Of a DNA stretch of 64,000 nt, positions 33,955 to 42,925 are shown in pieces. Both the position numbers and the translations under genes were made by a program. The notes beneath the pieces were generated by a model that was given only the letters and a program-made list of their open reading frames with translations, was not told the origin of the DNA and searched no databases. This DNA is from Malaya genurostris (lineage: Eukaryota > Arthropoda > Insecta > Diptera > Culicidae): assembly GCF_030247185.1 (NCBI RefSeq), contig NC_080572.1, forward strand, positions 208,783,435-208,847,434, written 5' to 3'. How positions within the stretch are numbered: position 1 is the first letter of the stretch; each line of letters opens with the position of its first letter.

Positions 33955-35459
33955 GTTAGTACGTTTGATTTAATCACGTATTCATTCTGCATAGAAAAAG
34001 TCACAAGAAAGAATTTCATTTTGTTGATTGTCCGTAATTCCAAATTTAGTTTACCGAAAGTTACAAAATTATTTCTAATTAATGCAGGTCAAAATACTGA
34101 GAATTAGGCACATTTTTTTTCTGTAGTTAGCAAAATATGTCACGTGACCTTCCGTCATTTGGGAACAATAAGCAGTGGATAGGGGGGACTCCTAATGGCA
34201 ACAAACTTTACCGCATTCTCTGGTGCCATCGTAGGTACGGACGTATTTTGTCTGACATGTTCCTTGAGAATGGAATTCAATCTTCATCATGATTGAATTG
34301 AAATGCTATTATGCAAAAAAAAATGTACTCACATTGTGAACACACCCACTGCTCGAGTATCGAGCATCTTGCATTCAGCAAACAAGAAAAGAGCCGATGC
34401 CGAAAGCATCGCTCAAAATTCAATTGCCAACGATGGCATCGACAATCGACGACTATGGCCAAATGGGAAAGGAACTCTTCTCTGATGCATGTCACATGAC
34501 GGCTGGAAAACCCGATATGAAGTGTGTTACGTCTCCGGCAGTACGACGAAGGTGACGCGTGGATACCCCGTGGATAGGACCGAGACCGAGACCGAGACCG
34601 GGGCTACCTACGACGTTACATCGAAAGTTTACCCTTTTGCAGGAACTGTTTGTATACTTTCATTGAAAAATTCAACAATATTTACTGCTAGCAGAGTTTC
34701 CACTCCTTGGGCGTTTTGTCAACCGTTCGCCGTCGCTGGAAAGTTTTCCGATGCTTCCCGAAACGGCGATGTGGGATGCTCCCGGGAAGCTTTGCCTTCC
34801 CCAATGCCTTCAAGCATGTACAATTTACTGCAACATAAGCACTTTTTGAGTAATGGAACAAGGATTCGCGCTCTTGGCTCGGATCGGTTCGGTGGTGGAA
34901 AATCTGTCGCGGTACGATGCTTTCGTTACACTCGATTGCTCTCTCGATTTCCTGTCCTACTCACTCATGTATTTTTAAATGTCTTCGACGTTTAAGGGTT
35001 TATTTGCCACACATCATGATCTATGGTTCCGAGTTGATGGATGGCCAAAGCGATGCCATGCAATGTTGAATCTTTGCTACTACAATTCTACATTTTGAAC
35101 GAAAAACAAGACGTTTAAACTGTATCAATTTGAAACTAATTAGGGTACTGTAAAAGTTATCGTAGGTCACTGAAAAATTTAGCACAGTCTTTTTGAATTT
35201 AATTTTAGGAACATAGTTTTTTTTTTGTTTTAAATAACAATTGGAATCTGAGTTAAAATTAAATTATTAAGTTTCAAATTGGGTGTTTAGCCACAAGTGG
35301 TGACTTTTCAGGCCTATTATATACATGATTTGGTTGTTACCATGAAGACATCATTTGCTTCCGCAATTCTGTGATTTTTGTGTAGGGAAAATTGTAAAAA
35401 AGTATTGTGTAATGGGGGAAAGGAACTTATAGACTAACTTACTAACTAATACAGGGAAC
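33955..35459 (+). other. Start of the long luna intron; no gene recognised
   Basis: It begins at donor GTTAGT. Base composition is more balanced than average up to about 35000 and I see no repeat, so conserved intronic regulatory sequence is possible. A (GAGACC)-type short run lies at about 34580-34600. The 168-residue open frame at 34489-34995 has no motif and no ATG that I trust. Confidence 0.6.
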
Positions 35460-36960
35460 GAATCGATTCAATTAAAGATTGCTTATAATATTATGTGACA
35501 TTACATCTAATGGTTCTATATTTGTGAGTCTGTGTAACTCATTTGTACTAAACCAGGGAGGACGCTTCAAAATCATTTTCAGAATTTTATTCTGAATCCT
35601 TTGAAGCGTTTTCTTCCTGGTGGAACAACAACTTGACCAAATTGGTACTGGATAAAGCATGGATGGTCTGAAAATTTGTTTATAAATTAACAATTTGTTT
35701 TTTAAACAGAGCTTAGAATTTCGGTTTATAAGAGTTTAATATATTTATTACACTTTACGTTAAACCTAAGTATATAGCTTGATCAGACCATGTCAATTCC
35801 AAGCCATTCAATTTGATAATGTGATTATTGTTTGGTTTAAGAAAAGAAGCTCTTGGCTTATGAGGAAAGATAAATAATTACGTTTTTGCTGCATTTGGTT
35901 TAATTTTCCATTTTGACAGATAATCACTGAAAATATTTTAACTTCTTTGTAGGCGACTGCAGATCATTCTTAGATTTCTACCTGTGGCTAACAGACTTGT
36001 GTCGTCACAGAATTAGCGATTTCTGACAACCAACGGGTAGATTTGGAAGATCAGAAGTGAAAATATTATACAAGATTGGAGCTACGCTCGAAACCTTTGT
36101 GCCAAACACTGTCGAATGCTTTTTCTATGTCTAGAAGAGCAACTCCAGTGGATAACCCAGAAGATTTATTTGCTTTTATCATGTTCGTTACTCTGACAAG
36201 TTGATGAGTAGTTGAATGTTCATGACGAAATCCAAACTGCTCTGGTAAAAAAATTAAATTCTCATTTATATGAGACAACATTCTCAACAAGATAATTTTT
36301 TCAAAAAGTTTACTAATAGAAGAAAGTAAGCTAATTGGTCGATAACTTGATGTTTCTGCTGGGTTTTTATCAGGTTTGAGGATGGAAAGTTTTTCCATCT
36401 TTTTGGGAAGTAAGCTAAAGAAAAACACTTGTTGAAAATTTTAACCAAGAGTCTCAAGGTAACATCGGGGAGATTTTTAATGAAAATAGTAAAGATTCCA
36501 TCATTACCAGGAGCCTTCATGTTTCTAAGTTTCCTAATAATTGACTTAATTTCATCAAAATTCGCCTCAGTTAAGTTTATCTTGTAATAACACTTGAGTT
36601 GAAACATGATCATAATTCAATGAGACTTCATTTTCAATAGGACTCACAACTTTCAAATTAAAATTGTGGACACTCTCGAACTGCTGAGTAAGTTTTTGAG
36701 CTTTTTCGCCATTTGTAAGAAGTATTTGATTTCCTTCCTTGAAAGCAGGAATGGGTTTCTGAGGTTTCTTAAGAACCTTAGAAAGTTTCCAGAAAGGTTT
36801 AGAATATGATTTAATTTGTTCAACTTCTTTAGCGAAATACTGATCCTAAAACTAATCTGACAAGTGACTGTTAGACAATCTTTTATTCATATTTCGGGAT
36901 AGATGAAAGTCGAAAACATTGGAGCAGCTATTGAATGTTCTGCTCATACTGAAAAAAGGG
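35460..36960 (-). pseudogene. Jockey-clade non-LTR retrotransposon ORF2 remnant
   Basis: Reading the minus strand from 36960 down, I see in order: NKRLSNSHLSD; SYSKPFWKLSKVLKKP; MKAPGNDGI; YRPISLLSSISKLFEKI; GFRHEHSTTHQLV; VALLDIEKAFDSVWHKG (RT motif A); a gap where motif B (PQGS) should be; YNIFTSDLP; a degenerate catalytic box ICDDTS; WKIKPNAAKT; FPHKPRASFLKPNNN; and the C-terminal RPSMLYPVPIWSSC...RIQNKILKMIL. It is typical of mosquito Jockey-type elements (Juan/JAM-like from memory). The endonuclease is missing, about 50-60 residues around PQGS are deleted, and several stops and shifts are present. It is inactive. Confidence 0.9.
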
Positions 36961-37079
36961 ATCATTGTAACCACAATTTGTTCTTGCAATAGGTAAACTC
37001 AGGAAGCGATGAGAGCGTAGATTATGTCGATAAATGTCCAGATTAATTGCAGAAGTTCGGGACAATCGATAGTTTGTGG

Positions 37080-37400
37080 CATTTCCATATGAAGTTGAGA
37101 TCATTGAGGTAGAGTAAAAATAAGAATGATCCTAGGTGACTGCCTTGAGGGACTCCAGGGTTGATAGTGAAAGGCACTGTAATGACATTTCGCGACCAAT
37201 TTGATATGACTGGAGGCAATTTAGCAACGATCCACTGAAAACAAGTCTATTGAGTTTTGCTACTGGTGGTATATTTTGTCAAAGGCTGCAGAGATATCAG
37301 TGTAGATTGCGTCAACCTGTAGGCGTACTTGTAGAGATCGAACTATAAAATAAGTGTAGCACAGTAAGTTTGTTGCAGTTGATCGTTTTGGCATGAATCC
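37080..37400 (-). pseudogene. CR1/Jockey-group RT fragment
   Basis: In the minus strand VDAIYTDISAAFDKI (RT motif A) is followed by the degraded motif-B region near 37150 (TGGAGTCCCTCAAGG on the minus strand, GVPQG). Layout and wording match the fragment at 18530-18985, so they belong to one family. No intact frame longer than about 30 codons remains. Confidence 0.72.
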
Positions 37401-37949
37401 GTGTTGCGTTTTTGAAATGCAGTTGTTGCTGTTGGTTGGGCTTCATGGAACCCTAGTTTCAAATAATTTATATGCGGTGTACAGTGCGGCTATACCTCGA
37501 ATAATGGATACGTCAGCTTCATTTCTTAAAAACTTTAAAGTTTGAACAGTGCTACGGGGACTCTGCTCCATTAGAAATAACGATTTGTTGGTGGTATGTT
37601 TAGTTTAAACGTGCTCATATTGACACTGAAGATGCTAAACGCTCCTACCGGCCAAATGAGGTAATTACACCGGAAACCGTGAAAAAAGGCCACCAAATTA
37701 ATTCTGAAGACTGTAACTCGCAATTGCGTGAGATAGCTGACAGCTACAAAATAAAAGTTTGTGTGTACACTATTTTGCTTGACCATGGATCAAAATTGTG
37801 GTGGACCAAAAACGACAATGATAGCCAAAGTTGCCATTTGTCAGTCACGTCGAATGACCCTGAAAGACTGACTAAAATAATCGTCAACTGTAAACTGTAC
37901 TGTGAAAGTGACTGTCAAATGAGATACTCGATAGTTCTATGACCAAGTA

Positions 37950-38108
37950 GAAGTATACTCAATTAGTTTTTGTTTTCTTTTTCATTTTCCTATTTCCTGT
38001 TAAAGTAAAAAAAAGAAAGAGAGTACATCCAAACCTCCATTTACGTAATAATCGGGACTTCGTTAATCGAATTATGTTTCCTTATTTATGTATATTATTG
38101 GATATGTA
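37950..38108 (+). repeat. Left half of a duplicated segment (pairs with 40190-40390)
   Basis: TTTTTGTTTTCT, CCTATTTCCTGTTAAAGTAA, then TACATCCAAACCTCCATTTA and TTATTGGATATGTA recur in the same order at 40190-40390. Its MITE end starts at 38026 (after TA at 38024-38025). The MITE is then interrupted at TA 38107-38108. Confidence 0.85.
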
Positions 38109-39273
38109 TAATGTTTCTTTTTGCACGGTATTTTTTCGCACGGTTTTTTATACACGGCTTTTTTACACGGATTCCGGAATTAACACGGTTTTTATTTACG
38201 CGGTTTTCGCAATTAACACGGTTTCTGATGAGAGTTTGAAAAGCACTGTCATTTGTTTTTTGAGAAAAATTAAAAAAAGGGAATATGTTGTCTGTAAGAA
38301 AACGATTATAAGAGCTAATTTATAGTTTGAAAGTTAACTAAAATCATTTACTTCACAATTCACGAGATCATCGACTGTCGTTCATAAAATGATTAATCAG
38401 TCTTCAAATCTTCAATCCCTGTCGTAAATTACACGACAACGTCTCTTTCGCTCAGTTGTGGTGTATGATGTCAGCATCGTCATTGATATCATCGAGAATT
38501 TTGTAGCGTTGAATAGTCGGGTTTACTAATCTCTTCAACTCTTCATCATATCGAGCAGTACAGTATTTTATACCCATTTGAATGATATAACTATAGTAGT
38601 ATTATGATTTACCCCAATAAAATGAGTTGCTTCAGCAAGACACATAGTAATACCTTTTCTAATTTGATGCATATTCATCTCTATGAATTCTCCTCTTTTA
38701 ATTTTGTAGCTGCGTGCATAGATCTTCATCACATACCCATGTCTTCCCATTCAGTTTAGTTGAAAATGGCTATTAACATCGTTAGTGTTTACTACACATC
38801 GCAACTTCGGAATTGAAAAGAACTTATTCTCAAGCTTTATTTGCAGTAAAAGTGTTTATGGGTGGTATTAGCACTTCTTTAGTCGAACGTTCTAGATTGT
38901 ACGTATTATCGTTCTTCTGAAAACCGAATTCATTAAGCAGAAGGTATGAGCCACTTAGATTAATTAGCTTATCGTACAACGTGTTTCCTGAGTGTTCTAA
39001 TTTTAATTTGTCATCCAATGTGTTTTATCAAGTATGACTAGACCTTCTCGTAATCTCAGGCTGGTTTTTAGATTTCCGTTTTTATTGAGAAAAAAAACAG
39101 TTACATTTTATCAAAAACTAAACAAACAAATAACCAAATCTACGGTTTTTGGAATTATTACGTCAAATTTTCCACGCGGTTTTTTTTGCACGGTTTCCAC
39201 AATTAACACGGTTTTATTTTACACGGAATTTTGAACACGGTACGTAACCCCCGTGTAAAAAGAGACGTTAGTG
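38109..39273. mobile_element. 1.17-kb TIR element built of CACGG/T-run units, TA flanked
   Basis: The left TAATGTTTCTTTTTGCACGG and the complement of the right end, CTAACGTCTCTTTTTACACGG, match well apart from a few positions. TA lies at 38107-38108 and 39274-39275. Both ends carry several direct units of the type ACACGGTTTTT / GGAATTAACACGG (38128-38225 and 39172-39240). The middle is AT-rich with no credible protein. It sits inside the MITE that starts at 38026, whose right part resumes with TAATGGATAACTATGGAGCA. Confidence 0.75.
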
Positions 39274-39388
39274 TAATGGATAACTATGGAGCAAAAACTA
39301 TTAGTATTTACAGGAAAAGGATGTTCTAGATCGCATCAATTTCCAAGATGGTGACTTCCGGTTCATCGATATTCGTTACAAACCATCA

Positions 39389-39580
39389 AATACCAAAAAC
39401 GGAAGTCGAAATCTTTTAATTCAGAACCACATCAAGCATCGTTTTCCAACATATACTCATCAAACCCGTTCCGAAAATACCCATATTCGTATTTTCGGAA
39501 CGGGTTTGATGAGTACATGTTGGAAAACGATGCTTGATGTGATTTTGAATTAAAAGATTTTGACTTCCGTTTTTGGTATT
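39389..39580. repeat. 92-bp-arm perfect-type palindrome (8-nt loop)
   Basis: Arms 39389-39480 and 39489-39580 are inverted copies with four mismatches, separated by CCATATTC. The sequence belongs to the CATCAAACCCGTTCCGAAAA repeat, which recurs at about 39883 and 40003 (CATCAAACCCGTTCC) and, degraded, inside 11990-12240. DNA or RNA from here could form a very stable hairpin. Confidence 0.92.
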
Positions 39581-40189
39581 CCCTGAAAACTCTTACAATA
39601 TGAGTCGATATTACTCGTACTTCTCAAATACCTTCACAATATGCATATTTTCTGAACGGTTTTCATGAGTAGGCATTTATATTTTTGAAGCAGTAGTATA
39701 ATATCTGCGGCAGATCCAAGTTATAGCCGGAATTAATAAAAAAAAACTAAAATAACAGTCAAATCAGATTATAAAGATTGTTGAAACTGCTGAACAAGTG
39801 CCCTAAATTAAGCGAAATTCTACATATAAAGAACTGAAGAAGAATTTAGAACAACCTCAAACATCGTTTCCGACATCTACTCATCAAACCCGTTCCAAAA
39901 ATACCCATATTGTAAAAGTTTTCAAGGAATATCAATAAGCCGGAAGTCGCCATCTTGGAATCCAGAACCACCTTAAACATCGATTTTCAACATGTATTCA
40001 TCAAACCCGTTCCGAAAATACCCTTTATGTAGTAATTTCCATGGAATGTAAATGAGCCGGAAATGGTTTTCCTTGTATGCAAAAACCTCTTTTTACGAAG
40101 TAGGTTCGTCAAAAGAGTTTACGTTATTTGGGATTCTGTTCGTAAAAAGAGTTACATAAAAAGAGGTAACTTAAAAATGGTAACGTAAA
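39581..40189. repeat. Degenerate AAGATGG/CGGAACGGGTTTGATGA repeat units
   Basis: Two further units of the family that makes the palindrome lie at about 39845-39970 and 39970-40070. Each has CATCAAACCCGTTCC followed by ACTTTT-AAGGAAT and CATCTTGGAATCCAGAACCA-type segments. No gene is seen. Confidence 0.65.
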
Positions 40190-40390
40190 CTATACTCAGT
40201 CAGTTTTTGTTTTCTCTTTCAATTTCCTATTTCCTGTTAAAGTAAAAAAAGCAAGAGAGTACATCCAAACCTCCATTTACGTAATAATTGGGACTTCGTA
40301 AATCGAATTATGACGTAAACAAAGTTTACGTTATTTGGAATTTTCAACGTAAAAAAGTTTTCCTTATTTATGTATATTATTGGATATGTA

Positions 40391-41315
40391 AAGGGTGATT
40401 TTTTAAGAGCTTGAGAACTTTTTTAAACAATAAAACGCATAAAATTTGCAAAATCTCATCGGTTCTTTATTTTAAACGTTAGATTGGTACATGACATTTA
40501 CTTTTTGAAGATAATTTCATTTAAATGTTGACCGCGGCTGCGTCTTAGGTGGTCCATTCGGAAAATCCGCTTTTTTATCGACAAATTTTGTTCAGCGATG
40601 AGGCTCATTTCTGGTTGAATGGCTACGTAAATAAGCAAAATTGCCGCATTTGGAGTGAAGAGCAACCAGAAGCCGTTCAAGAACTGCCCATGCATCCCGA
40701 AAAATGCACTGTTTGGTGTGGTTTGTACGCTGGTGGAATCATTGGACCGTATTTTTTCAAAGATGCTGTTGGACGCAACGTTACAGTGAATGGCGATCGC
40801 TATCGTTCGATGCTAACAAACTTTTTGTTGCCAAAAATGGAAGAACTGAACTTGGTAGACATGTGGTTTCAACAAGATGGCGCTACATGCCACACAGCTC
40901 GCGATTCTATGGCCATTTTGAGGGAAAACTTCGGAGAACAATTCATCTCAAGAAATGGACCGGTAAGTTGGCCACCAAGATCATGCGATTTGACGCCTTT
41001 AGACTATTTTTTGTGGGGCTACGTCAAGTCTAAAGTCTACAGAAATAAGCCAGTAACTATTCCAGCTTTGGAAGACAACATTTCCGAAGAAATTCGGGCT
41101 ATTCCGGCCGAAATGCTCGAAAAAGTTGCCCAAAATTGGACTTTCCGAATGGACCACCTAAGACGCAGCCGCGGTCAACATTTAAATGAAATTATCTTCA
41201 AAAAGTAAATGTCATGTACCAATCTAACGTTTAAAATAAAGAACCGATGAGATTTTGCAAATTTTATGCGATTTATTGTTTAAAAAAGTTCTCAAGCTCT
41301 TAAAAAATCACCCTT
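40391..41315 (+). mobile_element. Mariner (DD41D) derivative with its 3' end at both termini
   Basis: It is flanked by TA (40389-40390, 41316-41317). The outer 174 bp on the left (40391-40564) is the inverted complement of the last 174 bp on the right (41142-41315), with one mismatch. The normal 5' end and the DNA-binding half of the transposase are therefore missing. Between the arms the + strand keeps the catalytic domain: SDEAHFWLNG (Asp codon 40597), WFQQDGATCHTAR (Asp codon 40876) and CDLTPLDYFLWGY (Asp codon 41002). The last spacing leaves 41 residues, a DD41D signature. The frame is open to the stop at 41206-41208. The sequence is almost identical to 63262-63964. Confidence 0.93.
40567..41208 (+). 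CDS. Truncated DD41D mariner-type transposase catalytic domain
   Basis: An open frame from about PLFYRQILFSDEAHF to the C-terminal NEIIFKK covers the whole RNase H-fold catalytic core of a Tc1/mariner transposase, with all three Asp intact (codons at 40597, 40876, 41002). There is no native start: upstream lies the inverted copy of the element's own 3' end, and the helix-turn-helix domain that would bind the inverted repeats is absent. The fragment would not be expected to transpose alone. The fact that it is uninterrupted shows the copy is young. The wording WFQQDGATCHTARDSMAIL is typical of mariner relatives found across arthropods (from memory). Confidence 0.88.
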   Translation, partial: PLFYRQILFSDEAHFWLNGYVNKQNCRIWSEEQPEAVQELPMHPEKCTVWCGLYAGGIIGPYFFKDAVGRNVTVNGDRYRSMLTNFLLPKMEELNLVDMWFQQDGATCHTARDSMAILRENFGEQFISRNGPVSWPPRSCDLTPLDYFLWGYVKSKVYRNKPVTIPALEDNISEEIRAIPAEMLEKVAQNWTFRMDHLRRSRGQHLNEIIFKK

Positions 41316-41408
41316 TATAATATAATGGATAACTATGGAGCAAAAACTATTAATATTTGCAAGAAAAGGATGTTCTAAGTCGCATTTGGGTGTCGAGGTT
41401 TGGGTGTA

Positions 41409-42454
41409 CTAATATAAACATAAATCGATGAAGTTCACTATTTTTTGCAAAAAGTCATCGGACTTGAAGTTTATTGGAGTAAATGAATATATTTCAATGC
41501 AGTGTTGGTGATTGCCGAAAATTTGACAGAAGCCGCTATACTGCTATCTATATTGTATACAACATTTTCAATCCGGTAGAAGATGCTACAAGAACTCGAG
41601 CCTCTCAATGCATGAACCGTGAGAGAATTTTGCTACATTTCTTCGCTCCACTTCATACTCTGAGTATTTCACGCCCTTAAAAAAAATTTACAGTCTGATA
41701 ATGATCATTGTTGTGTGGAATTTCCCAAGAGAGAATCGCAGGTTGACAATTATCGCAGAAAATCGAATCGATGATTCAACTTGATGATTCTCATACTAGG
41801 TTACAATATTTCAAAATCCTTGTGTGGAGCATTCACAGACATTTTCATAGACACAATTTGTACAAAGGTTATATGTACATAGTTAGAATAAGAGGCAATA
41901 GTAAAATGATTCTATCGCAATCATCAACTGCCTGTATACAATCGGATCGCGAAACGAGAATAAGCGACCGTTTGTTGCTTCAGAGAGGATCCCCACAGCA
42001 GCGTGCTAACCTTTGATTCTCAGAAATGTCATCGAGAGAAACTCGCTCTCGCACTGGTGTCGATTCTGTGTTAAATGAGCCATGTCGGGTTTTTGTTATT
42101 GCTATGATATCCGTCTCTCTTTGATGGCACTGATTCAATCGTGTGAAGAGTTGCTGGTGAGCGTTCTTTGATACGATAAAAGCCATCCTTGTTTCAATGT
42201 TTATGTTGTTCAATTATTATTTAGTCATATTATAATCATGCAGTGACAGGAAAAATTGAGATAGTATCAATTGCATCAGCAATCAATGAGCGTCCTGACG
42301 AGTAAAATGTCGAGAGAATTTTAGTTTTGACGCACCGGCTCTCAGACACTCAAAACATGGTGATTTGTAGAGCCTGGTTGGCAGCTGTCCAGTGACAAAA
42401 GTTATTCAATCTTTATCGTACCATTTTGCTAGTTGATAGTGACAAATATTAGCT
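41409..42454. other. No gene recognised
   Basis: Mixed AT-rich sequence. Short frames at 41483-41680 and 41980-42213 have no motif. I see no repeat ends. Confidence 0.45.
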
Positions 42455-42720
42455 TTGATGATAACCATGAGGAAATTGCACGAATTGGCCATAAAATTGC
42501 TGTCACACCCACCATGTTCACAGAATATGGCCTTCAGTGACTACTACCTGTTTTTGTACCTAAAAAAATACTCCAAAGAAGGAGATTCTACTCCAACGTC
42601 ATCGCTCCACCTCGAGAACACTATTCTTTACCTAGCTGAAAGGATTACTCCAAACCTAATTGATCGATTTTAGTAGAAAAATTACCAAATACTGCTTGGA
42701 TGTATAAATCTGTAATTCTG
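42455..42720 (+). pseudogene. Mariner transposase C-terminal fragment
   Basis: LHELAIKLLSHPPCSQNMAF is followed by SDYYLFLYLKKY. It matches the third-Asp region of DD34D mariners (HPPYSPDLAPSDYYLF), with two residues of the usual PDLAP box changed. The remainder, through NLIDRF, is degraded. No inverted repeats and no upstream catalytic parts were found. Confidence 0.68.
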
Positions 42721-42729
42721 AAAAAAAAA

Positions 42730-42925
42730 CTTGTGATTTTACATCCTTTAAGATGTACATAAATGGAGTGTCATATTCCACGCAAATTTACATACCAAAA
42801 CACGTAATATTTGTGTGATTTGAAAATTAAATTAGGTATAAAAATGAATTTTTTCATCATTTGACAAGTTAGGTCTTCATGAATTGCATCGTATGTGGGA
42901 TTAGGTCAAACAACTTTCTAAGGAC
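42730..42925. repeat. TACAC/AGATGCACAT family fragment without tRNA-like core
   Basis: AGATGTACATAAATGGAG and later CATCATTTGACAAGTTAGG, TCTTCATGAATTGCATCGTA match, in order, the two outer parts of the element at 2934-3368, but the tRNA-like middle is absent. Confidence 0.7.

Larger units (their letters stand above)
40262..41406. mobile_element. CACCCAAACCTCC MITE, interrupted by a mariner
   Basis: The left end CATCCAAACCTCCATTTACG follows TA (40260-40261) and the right end GAGGTTTGGGTG precedes TA (41407-41408). Taking out the mariner and one TA leaves about 218 bp, the size of the intact MITE at 12891-13103. It also shows that the mariner is younger than the MITE. Confidence 0.85.

Noticed and set aside
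33017..33973. A 318-residue open frame starting at ATG 33017
   Set aside because: It reads through the 67-bp intron 33747-33813. Splicing moves to the frame that encodes the zinc finger, and the exon begins in frame upstream of this ATG (TCYE before it), so neither its start nor its end is right.
34489..34995. 168-residue open frame after the luna exons
   Set aside because: No recognisable motif, no convincing ATG, and it is absent from known KLF proteins. It could be chance in a balanced-composition intron.
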